DNA from: an uncultured Bacteroides sp.
GTDB taxonomy: Bacteria; Bacteroidota; Bacteroidia; Bacteroidales; Bacteroidaceae
DNA length: 11,829 nucleotides
Reading direction: 5' to 3'
Assembly (NCBI GenBank): GCA_900557355.1
Contig: USSR01000151.1
Coordinates: forward strand, 1-11,829
Made by a program: the position numbers and the translations under genes. Positions 1 through 6,501 of this stretch are shown in pieces; positions within the stretch are counted from its first letter, which is position 1; every line of letters starts with the position of its first letter. The notes under the pieces were generated by a model. The model did not search any database. It was not told the DNA's origin and was given only the letters and a program-made list of their open reading frames with translations.

Positions 1-145
1 TTAGCGTATCGTGGCGGTAGTCGAATAAGTTTTCAACATTATAACTGACAACGCGAAAAGAGAGGGTGTCTTTTTTCGTTTGTCCGCAAAGGAAGACAAA
101 AGGAGCGAACAGAAATGAAAAAGTAATATATAGTTTAATGTTCAT
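1..145 (-). CDS. Endonuclease/exonuclease/phosphatase (EEP) family protein, N-terminal part only
   Basis: The frame starts with ATG at 145-143 and stays open to the window edge, so only about 48 codons are seen. Residues 1-22 are a hydrophobic signal sequence (MNIKLYITF...FVFLCGQ), so the protein is exported. The residue before Cys20 is Leu, which fits a lipobox poorly, so signal peptidase I cleavage after CGQ is as likely as lipidation. After the signal comes FRVVSYNVENLFD; a strand followed by YNVENLFD is the characteristic first motif of the EEP (DNase I/exonuclease III-like) superfamily, where the Asn is an active-site residue. Bacteroides proteins of this type are metal-dependent phosphodiesterases or phosphatases, and the substrate cannot be told from this fragment. 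It begins 12 bp after the upstream beta-helix lipoprotein gene and is probably co-transcribed with it. The family call is fairly secure; the function is open. Confidence 0.75.
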   Translation of the reverse strand, partial: MNIKLYITFSFLFAPFVFLCGQTKKDTLSFRVVSYNVENLFDYRHDTL

Positions 146-157
146 TGAGAACCATTT

Positions 158-1588
158 TTAGTATGATGGTAAGATCATAGATTCATAACATCCTGCATCC
201 GGTGCTACATCCTGTAGGCGGGAGTGTCCATTTCTGTCAATAGGGTAGGTGTTTGCATCTTCTTTTCTTCCCCAATTAATGGCTTTGGATTTTTCACCAA
301 GATTAAAATTGTATTCCTGTGTATGGTTATCCATCAGCATGAAATTATCATCCTTCTCCCAGATAACATTGACTATCTTGTCATTCTCTTCTTCTATCGA
401 GTTGATGAGGCAGTGTGAGAAGTAATAATTGAAAGCTATATTCTCATTTTTAGAGCGTCCTCCGTTAATTTCGTCCGTGCCCGAACCCGCAATAATACAA
501 TTACGGAAAATAGCCGATGAAAGCGGATATGCAGTATCATCCAGTTCATTCCGCACTTGCAATGCCACCCCTTTCCGTACATTCCAACTAAAGTAATTTG
601 CCAGTGTACAGTGGGTAAATGTATAATCTCCCCCTAACAGGCTGACGCAGTTTTCTCCCGCATTACTGATCTCACTGTTTCCTACCACTACCTGACACGA
701 TGTCAACTCCAGTCCATTGCCCGATACTTGTCGTATGAGAGAGGATTCCAATGTCAACTTCCTGCGGTCTGTCATCGAAGAATCGCAACGAATGCCGAAA
801 CTACCACCGTGAATATCTGCATAAACCAGATGATTCTCATAGCTGGTTTTGTAAAAACGTAAGCCTCCCCATTGTCCCGGTAACCGGTCATAAGGAAGAT
901 AGGGGAACATCCGGTCTGTACGATCTCCCCGGAAAATAACCGGAGCGGAAAGGGTACCTTCTGCTGACAGGCGTCCGTGTATCTGCATTCCTGCCTTGCC
1001 GTGGAAATACAAGCGGGTGCCTGCCGCGAGTGTTAAGTGTACATCCGGGGCAATACTGATACTGTCATAAATCAGTATCGGACGTTGGGATGTAATCAAG
1101 GTATCTTTTTCAATTACTTTTCCCCGGAAAGTAAAAGCGTCTTGTGCATATACCCGCAATTTTACTTCTTGCCGGATGCCATTCAGTTGAAAAAGAATGG
1201 AGTCTTTTATAAGCCTGATGTCGGCATTGCCTTGCTGAGGCAGGGTCGCTTCTACAAAAATATACAGGCTGTCTTCGCCTGCAATTTCTATATCGGAGAA
1301 TTGATTTCCCTTTATGCCATCCACATTGATGCGAAAACCGGATTTCCCGGCATCGGCAAGGACTATGGAAGATATTAACAATGCTTTCTTATTCGGATTG
1401 TATACTTTCAGTTGACGGGTGGATGTGGGAATACCGGTGAGAACGGTATCCATGCATAGCGTATCTTGCGAGAAACAAAGTGTATGCTTCGGGTCGGACG
1501 AATAATCGTCCATGTCGTCACAAGCATTGAAGGACAACAGGAAGAAAATAGGGAATAGATATATGAGGTATAGAGCTTTTAATTTCAT
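158..1588 (-). CDS. Right-handed beta-helix lipoprotein, probably surface exposed
   Basis: A 476-residue lipoprotein. Residues 1-22 are a signal peptide and the lipobox ends FNAC, with Cys23 lipidated. The mature protein begins CDDMDD; acidic residues right after the Cys resemble the Bacteroidetes lipoprotein export signal, so display on the outer face of the outer membrane is likely (inference). Residues about 30-150 look like an Ig-like beta domain of the DUF1573/ASH type (RQLKVYNPNKKALLISS, then an EDSLYIFVEA strand). From about 155 to 410 there are short repeating strands typical of a parallel beta-helix, including GQWGGLRF and runs such as IFRNCIIAGS and FSHCLINS. The C-terminal stretch IDRNGHSRLQDVAPDAGCYE matches the end of the choice-of-anchor Q type found on many such proteins. 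Polysaccharide binding or lyase activity is possible for the fold, but I see no catalytic signature. It precedes the EEP gene by 12 bp on the same strand. Confidence 0.8.
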   Translation of the reverse strand: MKLKALYLIYLFPIFFLLSFNACDDMDDYSSDPKHTLCFSQDTLCMDTVLTGIPTSTRQLKVYNPNKKALLISSIVLADAGKSGFRINVDGIKGNQFSDIEIAGEDSLYIFVEATLPQQGNADIRLIKDSILFQLNGIRQEVKLRVYAQDAFTFRGKVIEKDTLITSQRPILIYDSISIAPDVHLTLAAGTRLYFHGKAGMQIHGRLSAEGTLSAPVIFRGDRTDRMFPYLPYDRLPGQWGGLRFYKTSYENHLVYADIHGGSFGIRCDSSMTDRRKLTLESSLIRQVSGNGLELTSCQVVVGNSEISNAGENCVSLLGGDYTFTHCTLANYFSWNVRKGVALQVRNELDDTAYPLSSAIFRNCIIAGSGTDEINGGRSKNENIAFNYYFSHCLINSIEEENDKIVNVIWEKDDNFMLMDNHTQEYNFNLGEKSKAINWGRKEDANTYPIDRNGHSRLQDVAPDAGCYESMILPSY

Positions 1589-1589
1589 A

Positions 1590-1616
1590 CCGTTATCGGG
1601 TTTTACTAAATAACGG
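1590..1616 (-). repeat. Small inverted repeat directly before a start codon
   Basis: CCGTTAT (1590-1596) and ATAACGG (1610-1616) form a 7-bp stem with a 13-nt loop. It ends one base before the ATG of the beta-helix lipoprotein. In the mRNA it would occupy the ribosome-binding region, which has no clear Shine-Dalgarno sequence. A role in limiting translation is possible, but the stem is short and may be chance. The rest of 1617-1706 holds nothing I recognise, and no TAnnTTTG promoter box for the lipoprotein gene is visible. Confidence 0.3.
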
Positions 1617-1706
1617 GGTTTGAGTGGTTTTATTATATCCTTTGGTTTTATCTTACCACCCTGATAGCGTAATGGTATATAGGAATTACATCTCTATAAG
1701 CTGTTA

Positions 1707-1746
1707 TGCAAAAGATGCCATCTTTTGCAGCAAAAGGTGGCATCTT
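1707..1746 (-). terminator. Probable pepD terminator with two overlapping hairpins
   Basis: A 15-bp stem pairs 1712-1726 with 1732-1746 around the 5-nt loop 1727-1731, with one imperfect pair (1721/1737). Read on the minus strand it lies about 50 nt after the pepD stop codon and runs into a short T stretch (ATCTTTTGC), as expected for an intrinsic terminator. A second hairpin uses the same bases: 1707-1716 pairs perfectly with 1720-1729 across a 3-nt loop. The two cannot form together. The simplest reading is termination between pepD and the beta-helix lipoprotein gene. Confidence 0.6.
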
Positions 1747-1794
1747 ATGTTACTCTTCCTTAATTATCCATATAATAGGAATAAGGGATGTAAG

Positions 1795-3255
1795 TTACTT
1801 CTTTACGGGAACATTAGCCAGAATCTCCCTCAAGTGTTTCCAGAATTTATCCACTGTAGGAATCAGCATCCGTTCATCGGGGGAATGTACGCCTTGCAAA
1901 GTCGGACCAAAGGATATCATATCCAGTGAAGGATACTTATCGAGGAACAGACCGCATTCCAGTCCGGCATGAATTGCTTTCACTTTAGCATCTATACCGA
2001 ATAAACGTTTGTAAGATTCGACTGCAATTTCCAGTATTTCGGAGTGAGGGTTGGGCTTCCAACCCGGATAGCCGTCACCGAAACTAACTTTGGCTCCACT
2101 CATATCGAATACGGTACGTACCATAGTGGCGATGTCTTGTTTGGAAGAGGCGGTAGAACTGCGCTGGCTGGTTTCGATGCGAATCACATTGTCCGGCTTC
2201 ATCTTGACAGATGCCAGATTGGTAGAAGTTTCCACCAGTCCGGGGATGTCCTGACTCATAGCATAAACTCCGTGGGGACAAGCATAGAGGCTTTGCAGCA
2301 AACGTTTGGTGGTATCTTTATCGATAGCTTTCGCACAAGCATTTTCCGATTCTAAAACGAGCTGCAGGGTCGGATCGACTACGGCATACTCGGCCTGTAC
2401 TTCGGCTGCGAATATATTCAGGTCGGCACGCAGATCATGTTTATTGTCTTCCGGTATAGCGATAATGGCGTGTGCTTCGCGAGCGATGGCATTGCGCAGA
2501 TTACCACCATCGATTTCGCACAGGTACATATCGTACTTCCGGAAAGTCTGGCTCAGGAAGCGGTTCAGTATCTTATTGGCATTGCCAAGCCCCAGATGGA
2601 TATCTCCACCGGAATGTCCGCCTTTTAAACCTTTCACTTGTACCTTGCAACAGAAATATCCGGCAGGTACATCCACCTCTTTATATGTAAACTCTGCAAC
2701 GGAGTCGATTCCTCCTGCACAGCCGATAAAGAGTTCACCTTCATCTTCCGAGTCGAGGTTCAGCAAAATATCCCCGTTCATGAAACCTTCTTTCAGGGCA
2801 AAAGCACCGGTCAATCCGGTTTCTTCGTCCACTGTAAACAGGCATTCCAGAGGTCCGTGCTGAATACTGTCATCAGCAAGGATAGCCAGTTCGGTAGCTA
2901 CACCGATACCGTTGTCGGCTCCCAGTGTTGTACCTTTGGCTTTCATCCATTCACCTTCAATCACAGTCTCTATCGGGTCGGTGAGGAAATCATGCTGTAC
3001 ATCGTTGTTCTTTTCGCACACCATGTCGATGTGAGATTGCAGTACAACGGTTTTACGATTCTCCATGCCCGGTGTAGCGGGCTTTTTGATGAGGACGTTG
3101 CCGGCTTCGTCCACCAGCGTTTCCAACTTATGTTTCTCACCGAATGCTTTCAGATAAGCAATCATTTTCTCTTCCTTCTTTGAAGGACGCGGCACTTGGC
3201 AGATTTCATCGAAATAATGAAAAACGCCTGCCGGTTTCAGTTCATTCTTTTCCAT
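1795..3255 (-). CDS. pepD: Aminoacyl-histidine dipeptidase (Xaa-His dipeptidase, peptidase family M20C)
   Basis: A cytoplasmic metallopeptidase that hydrolyses dipeptides, classically Xaa-His such as carnosine. At 486 residues it is almost the same length as E. coli PepD (485). All metal-site motifs are present: SHIDM (His75, with Asp77 as the catalytic-site Asp), GADNG (Asp114), DEETG (Glu144 as general base, Glu145 as ligand), LNLDSEDEGE (Asp168) and GVHSPDER (His457). These sit about five residues before their E. coli counterparts throughout, so I see no lost active-site residue. The KGGHSGGDIH segment (211-220) is the usual lid/dimerisation-domain motif. There is no signal peptide. The ATG at 3255 is supported by AAAGGA six bases upstream, a good Shine-Dalgarno for this group. 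It appears monocistronic: hairpins follow its stop codon, and the gene upstream points the other way. Confidence 0.95.
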   Translation of the reverse strand: MEKNELKPAGVFHYFDEICQVPRPSKKEEKMIAYLKAFGEKHKLETLVDEAGNVLIKKPATPGMENRKTVVLQSHIDMVCEKNNDVQHDFLTDPIETVIEGEWMKAKGTTLGADNGIGVATELAILADDSIQHGPLECLFTVDEETGLTGAFALKEGFMNGDILLNLDSEDEGELFIGCAGGIDSVAEFTYKEVDVPAGYFCCKVQVKGLKGGHSGGDIHLGLGNANKILNRFLSQTFRKYDMYLCEIDGGNLRNAIAREAHAIIAIPEDNKHDLRADLNIFAAEVQAEYAVVDPTLQLVLESENACAKAIDKDTTKRLLQSLYACPHGVYAMSQDIPGLVETSTNLASVKMKPDNVIRIETSQRSSTASSKQDIATMVRTVFDMSGAKVSFGDGYPGWKPNPHSEILEIAVESYKRLFGIDAKVKAIHAGLECGLFLDKYPSLDMISFGPTLQGVHSPDERMLIPTVDKFWKHLREILANVPVKK

Positions 3256-3380
3256 ATTAATTCCTTTATGAATGTTCGTATTTAACCTCTTATTGCTAAA
3301 TATGGTTAAATCAATTGGCTATTTTATAACCGCTTCTCTTTTTTTATGGTAAAAAAAGCGGGTTAGTCCATACAAAGCCC

Positions 3381-3388
3381 TATATTTG
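3381..3388 (+). promoter_or_regulatory. Bacteroides-type -7 box for the membrane protein/OmpH-like unit
   Basis: TATATTTG fits the Bacteroides -7 consensus TAnnTTTG exactly, and it is followed by CA as is common near the start site. No TTTG element is found at the usual 19-21 nt upstream, so the box stands without a good -33 partner. Transcription from here would begin near 3393 and leave a leader of about 90 nt before the ATG at 3483. The remainder of 3256-3380 is an AT-rich divergent spacer. It contains an imperfect inverted repeat (3328-3345 with 3351-3364) and no convincing pepD promoter. Confidence 0.55.
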
Positions 3389-3415
3389 CACCCACAAAAA
3401 TAGAGCAAATTGAAT

Positions 3416-3443
3416 GCAAAAGAAAATTTTATTTTCATTTTGC
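3416..3443 (+). repeat. AT-rich hairpin in the 5' leader
   Basis: The segments 3416-3427 and 3431-3443 pair over 12 bp with one bulged A (3437) and a 3-nt TTT loop. The hairpin lies between the predicted start site (about 3393) and the ATG at 3483, so it is inside the leader RNA. It overlaps a 10-codon reading frame (ATG 3414, stop 3444-3446, product MQKKILFSFC). That frame is in phase with the downstream gene and separated from it by the single TGA. This fixes the real start at 3483 and leaves a possible leader peptide. No T-run follows the stem, so it is not an obvious terminator. Confidence 0.4.
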
Positions 3444-3482
3444 TGAAATGCAGTCTGTTTTCGTGTTACAAAAATAGTAGAA

Positions 3483-3716
3483 ATGCTCGATACAGTATTG
3501 ATAAGTTTGTTAATAGTTGCTATTTGCATTGCATTATTAGGTGTAAAAGTCTTTTTTGTGAAAGGCGGAAAGTTCCCTAACGGGCACGTCAGCGGTAATA
3601 AAGCAATGCGGGAGAGAGGTATTGGGTGTGCCCAATCGCAAGACAGGGAAGCACAGAAAAAGCCGCGTTTTTCTATTGATGAACTGGAGAAAGCCTTAAA
3701 TGATAGTATGAATTAA
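3483..3716 (+). CDS. Small one-helix membrane protein of unknown function
   Basis: A 77-residue protein I cannot assign to a named family. Residues 3-25 form one hydrophobic helix (LISLLIVAICIALLGVKVFF). A short basic stretch follows, with KGGKFPNGHVSGNKAMRERG (27-46) and then CAQSQDREAQKK (49-60). The positive charges right after the helix suggest an N-out, C-in topology. The tail is dense in Gly, Asn, Arg and a His/Cys pair (His35, Cys49), and it looks constrained, not random. The last 15 residues (SIDELEKALNDSMN) are a probable amphipathic helix. In general plan it recalls small single-helix assembly factors, but I claim no homology. It is followed 29 bp later by the OmpH-like gene on the same strand, so the two are probably one transcript. 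It is probably a true gene because it has its own promoter box and ordered sequence features. Confidence 0.75.
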   Translation: MLDTVLISLLIVAICIALLGVKVFFVKGGKFPNGHVSGNKAMRERGIGCAQSQDREAQKKPRFSIDELEKALNDSMN

Positions 3717-3745
3717 TAATTTTAAAACTATATTTTTTACAAGTT

Positions 3746-4354
3746 ATGAAGAGATTGAACTACCTCGTAAACGGTTTGGCTGCCCTTGCACTTATCGTTT
3801 TATTTTCTCAATGTACAGGTAAAGCTGAAAATCAAACGGCAACTACGTCAGGCCAAGCTTCAGGTGAACTTACTGGAATGAAGATTGCTTATGTTGAAAT
3901 AGACACGCTTCTGGCACAATATAATTTCTGCATCGACCTGAATGAAGGTATGGTAAAGAAGAGTGAAAATGTTCGTTTGACGCTGAACCAGAAAGCTCGT
4001 GAATTGGATAAGCAGAAACAGGATTTCCAGACGAAGTATCAGAATAATGCTTATCTGTCTCCGGAAAGAGCACAGCAGGAGTACAACCGCATCGCCAAGC
4101 TGGAACAGGATTTGCAGACTTTGAGCAACAAACTGCAATCAGAGTTGATGAGCGAAAACGAAAAGAATAGCCTGCAATTGCGTGATTCTATCAATGCTTT
4201 CCTGAAAGAGTATAATAAGACAAAAGGATACAGTATGATTATCAGTAATACAGGTTTCGACAATCTGTTGTACGCTGACAGCATCTATAACATTACGAAA
4301 GAAATCGTAGAAGGATTGAACGCAAGATATTCTTCTCCGGCAGCTAAGAAATAA
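3746..4354 (+). CDS. OmpH/Skp-family periplasmic protein, probable lipoprotein
   Basis: A 202-residue exported protein of the OmpH/Skp type, a family of periplasmic chaperones that hold unfolded outer-membrane proteins. The N-terminus is a signal peptide with a likely lipobox LFSQC (Cys23); Gln before the Cys is unusual, so lipidation is probable but not certain. After a low-complexity linker (24-43), MKIAYVEIDTLLAQY (45-59) is the typical first strand of the family. Residues about 65-150 are a charged, heptad-like coiled coil, the tentacle part of Skp. The end returns to the core with GYSMIISN (161-168) and NLLYAD. Unlike many ompH genes this one does not lie beside bamA here; its only partner is the small membrane protein upstream. 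A 200-nt 3' region leads to the strong terminator at 4552-4590. Confidence 0.85.
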   Translation: MKRLNYLVNGLAALALIVLFSQCTGKAENQTATTSGQASGELTGMKIAYVEIDTLLAQYNFCIDLNEGMVKKSENVRLTLNQKARELDKQKQDFQTKYQNNAYLSPERAQQEYNRIAKLEQDLQTLSNKLQSELMSENEKNSLQLRDSINAFLKEYNKTKGYSMIISNTGFDNLLYADSIYNITKEIVEGLNARYSSPAAKK

Positions 4355-4551
4355 AATAAGGTTTTCTAATTTTAGTAATGCTTTAATAATCGTAAAAGAA
4401 GAACTTGGTATATAAATGTCGGTTTATCTTCCAATTTATTATTAGTTTATTACTAAATTATTTTTCTCCTATTGGGAAAAAATATTTCTCTAACCGGAAA
4501 AATAAAATGCCCATTTATACCAGGTTATTTTTTAGTGTTACTTAATGAGAT
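4355..4551 (+). other. AT-rich 3' untranslated region without a recognisable gene
   Basis: About 200 nt separate the OmpH-like stop codon from the terminator. The stretch is very AT-rich, has no good reading frame and no TAnnTTTG box. A 9-bp inverted match (TTTAGTAAT at 4371-4379 with ATTACTAAA at 4449-4457) and a weak stem near 4461-4485 can be drawn, but both are expected by chance in such sequence. It would be the 3' UTR of the plus-strand unit, and the minus-strand unit ends on the other side. Confidence 0.5.
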
Positions 4552-4590
4552 AAAAAATATCCCCTTGCATAAAGCAAGGGGATATTTTTT
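4552..4590. terminator. Strong bidirectional intrinsic terminator
   Basis: The arms 4552-4568 and 4574-4590 pair perfectly over 17 bp around the 5-nt loop ATAAA. The centre is GC-rich (CCCCTTGC/GCAAGGGG) and each outer end is a run of six A or T, so either strand's RNA has a stable stem ending in a U-run. It sits between two convergent units: the OmpH-like gene ending at 4354 and the NlpE-like gene ending at 4600, only 9 bp away. Confidence 0.93.
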
Positions 4591-4599
4591 ACTTGCTGA

Positions 4600-5079
4600 T
4601 TATTTCTTCACTTGAATAATATCGTAGTTTAGGTCGCTGACAGCTTCTTGCAGACTATCGTTAACCAAACGTAAAGTGGTATCGTTCACTACTACAAAGT
4701 AGACGGGAGCGTCACCATCATTCGGTGTCAGTTTGTAGGCTGTCTTCTGTTTGTTATCTACTGTTTTCTTGATGACTTGCTTCTTGCCTTTGGAAGTAAA
4801 GCTCTTATTTTTTCCTTGACCTTCCGCATCCAGATAAGTCGTAACCAAAGTATAACCACTTTCTCCGTCAGGACCTACACTGTCCACGCTCAATACGTAT
4901 TGGATACCCGGGCCGTCGGCAGCAGGAAGAAGACCTTCGTATACGGCTACGGCAGAAGAATCATTCCCGGCAACTGTCAACACTCCTTCATCTACGGTGG
5001 AATCATTGTTCTGGGTTCCTTTTGATTGGCAGGATACCAATGCAGCTGCGATGGCTGCAATCATCATTACTTTTTTCAT
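4600..5079 (-). CDS. NlpE-like lipoprotein lacking the CxxC motif
   Basis: A 159-residue lipoprotein: signal peptide 1-16, lipobox LVSC, lipidated Cys17, then a polar linker to about residue 45. The mature N-terminus (CQSKGTQN) is not acidic, so it probably stays on the periplasmic side. YEGLLPAADGPGIQYVLSVD (47-66) corresponds to the opening of the NlpE N-terminal domain, where E. coli NlpE has a CADC motif. Here that position reads AADG, so both cysteines are gone and no cysteine remains in the mature protein except the lipidated one. The rest is a small beta barrel with alternating strands (GYTLVTTYLD, AYKLTP, PVYFVVVNDTTLRLVN). NlpE in enterobacteria senses envelope stress and copper; without the cysteines that role cannot be assumed. 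It lies 40 bp after the CNNM transporter gene on the same strand and is probably co-transcribed. Confidence 0.75.
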   Translation of the reverse strand: MKKVMMIAAIAAALVSCQSKGTQNNDSTVDEGVLTVAGNDSSAVAVYEGLLPAADGPGIQYVLSVDSVGPDGESGYTLVTTYLDAEGQGKNKSFTSKGKKQVIKKTVDNKQKTAYKLTPNDGDAPVYFVVVNDTTLRLVNDSLQEAVSDLNYDIIQVKK

Positions 5080-5119
5080 TGCTTTAATGGTTTAAGTTAA
5101 TATATAATGCAAATTCACA

Positions 5120-6412
5120 CTATTCTTCCTCTTCTTTTTTGATAACGAGTAGTTTATCCACTCGTCCACGATCCATGTCCACAACTTCAAACTGTAGGTT
5201 CTTGTAGTTGAACAAGTCTCCTGCTTTAGGTACCCGCCCGATGAGGAACATGGCGAGACCGCTTAGTGTGGTAAAGTCTTCCACCTTCAGATCATCATAA
5301 CTCAGGATGCCCATCTCTTCCATAAAATCATCTATATTCATAGAAGCTTCTACGAGCATCGAGCCATCTTGCCGTGTGACGATTTCTTCTTCTTCTGTTT
5401 CGTTCTCTTCAAGAATGTCTCCGAAGATACTTTCCGTCAAATCGTGCAAGGTGATAATGCCGGCTGTATTACCATACTCGTCTACAACAATTCCGAACTT
5501 ATTTTTGTTCTTCTTAAATAGCTCTAAAACTTTCTTGGCATATAAACTTTCCGGAATAAACAGGGGAGGGCGGGCAATACCACGTAAATCGAAAGGGTGA
5601 TCATTGCCTAACATCAAAATAATATCCTTGACGGACACTACTCCGATAATATCATCTTTTCCTTTCTCTACCAACAAATATTTGCTGAAATGTTGTTCGT
5701 GGATAATGTGTAGTACCTCATCACGTGTGTATGTGGGATATAGTACGACAAGATCGCGGCGGTAAGTCATCAATTCATTGGCCCGCTTATCTGAGAAGCG
5801 GAATACATCCCGTAACATTTCTGTTTCCTCCTTATCGATAACACCCTGTTCTGAACTTTGATGCAGAATCATTTTCAATTCTTCCTGTGTCATGGGACGT
5901 TCTTCTCCATTGTTCAATCCGATTAGTTTATTCACTATTTGGGTTGAGAAACTGAGCAGGCAGACGAACGGATAAGATACTTTGGTCAGTAAAATCATGA
6001 CCGGACTCAGTAGAGTTGCATATCGCTCCGGATTACTCAGTGCTATGGATTTGGGCACCAATTCACCAATGATGAGTGAGAGGTACGTAATGATTGCCAC
6101 TGTTGTAATCATGGCAAGGTCTTTTGCATAGGGGGCGGCCCCAGGAATGGAGGCGAATAATGGTGCTACATTGTCGGCAATGGCTACACCACCGAAAGCA
6201 CCGGATACAATACCGATGAGCGTGATGCCGATTTGGATGGTAGAAAGAAATTTCTCGGGTTCTTCTAACTGTTTCAATACTCCTTTGGCTCTTTTGTTTC
6301 CCTTTCCTGCAAGGGTTTCAAGTCGTGCTTTGCTGGACGACACCAATGCTATTTCATACATGGCAAAGACGCCGTTCAACACTAATAAAAATAGAATAAT
6401 TATAAATTCCAT
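5120..6412 (-). CDS. CNNM/CorC-HlyC family membrane transporter with CBS pair
   Basis: An inner-membrane protein of 430 residues with the full layout of the CNNM/CorC family, often annotated hemolysin C or gliding-motility GldE-like, several members of which move Mg2+ or related cations. A DUF21 transmembrane domain covers about residues 1-180; its first segment starts MEFIIILFLLVLNG and it includes GELVPKS (116-122), the polar motif of the ion-binding site. Two CBS domains follow (about 205-265 and 270-330, the second with IVVDEYGNTAGIITLHDL), then an acidic linker (EENETEEEE) and a CorC_HlyC C-terminal domain (about 340-425). I chose ATG at 6412: the frame can be extended to a TTG at 6439, but that TTG lies inside the predicted -7 promoter box and would not be transcribed. 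The ten-residue extension is also polar and precedes the membrane segment. The NlpE-like lipoprotein follows after 40 bp. Confidence 0.9.
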   Translation of the reverse strand: MEFIIILFLLVLNGVFAMYEIALVSSSKARLETLAGKGNKRAKGVLKQLEEPEKFLSTIQIGITLIGIVSGAFGGVAIADNVAPLFASIPGAAPYAKDLAMITTVAIITYLSLIIGELVPKSIALSNPERYATLLSPVMILLTKVSYPFVCLLSFSTQIVNKLIGLNNGEERPMTQEELKMILHQSSEQGVIDKEETEMLRDVFRFSDKRANELMTYRRDLVVLYPTYTRDEVLHIIHEQHFSKYLLVEKGKDDIIGVVSVKDIILMLGNDHPFDLRGIARPPLFIPESLYAKKVLELFKKNKNKFGIVVDEYGNTAGIITLHDLTESIFGDILEENETEEEEIVTRQDGSMLVEASMNIDDFMEEMGILSYDDLKVEDFTTLSGLAMFLIGRVPKAGDLFNYKNLQFEVVDMDRGRVDKLLVIKKEEEE

Positions 6413-6436
6413 ATAGGTTACGAATAGTTTATGTTG

Positions 6437-6469
6437 CAAACTTACTAATTTTTTGAATTTTATTACTAA
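6437..6469 (-). promoter_or_regulatory. Promoter of the CNNM transporter/NlpE-like unit
   Basis: On the minus strand TAAGTTTG (6444-6437) is an exact TAnnTTTG box. TTAG (6469-6466) lies 21 nt upstream as a three-of-four match to the -33 TTTG. The predicted start site is near 6430, which leaves a leader of about 20 nt to the ATG at 6412. The spacer to the divergent esterase gene is only 89 bp. For that gene the best plus-strand candidate is TAATATTG (6467-6474), one mismatch from the box and without a -33 partner, so it is too weak to list separately. Confidence 0.65.
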
Positions 6470-6501
6470 TATTGCTGCCTATTTATAGAGATTATTAAAG
6501 A

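Noticed and set aside
2306..3183. Long plus-strand reading frames (185 and 181 codons) opposite pepD.
   Set aside because: They are antisense to a gene with a complete catalytic motif set, have no promoter or ribosome site, and their translations are Ser/Cys-rich without domain features.
3328..3364. Imperfect inverted repeat (AACCGCTT with a T-run, then A-run with AGCGGGTT) upstream of the 3381 promoter box.
   Set aside because: It contains bulges and homopolymer runs, no transcript is expected across it in a useful direction, and no regulator site is recognised.
4371..4457. 9-bp inverted match 70 nt apart in the 3' region of the OmpH-like gene.
   Set aside because: Composed almost only of A and T in a very AT-rich stretch, so chance explains it.
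5080..5119. Separate promoter for the NlpE-like gene (TGAATTTG on the minus strand).
   Set aside because: One mismatch in the invariant TA, no -33 element, and the 40-bp gap fits co-transcription with the transporter gene.
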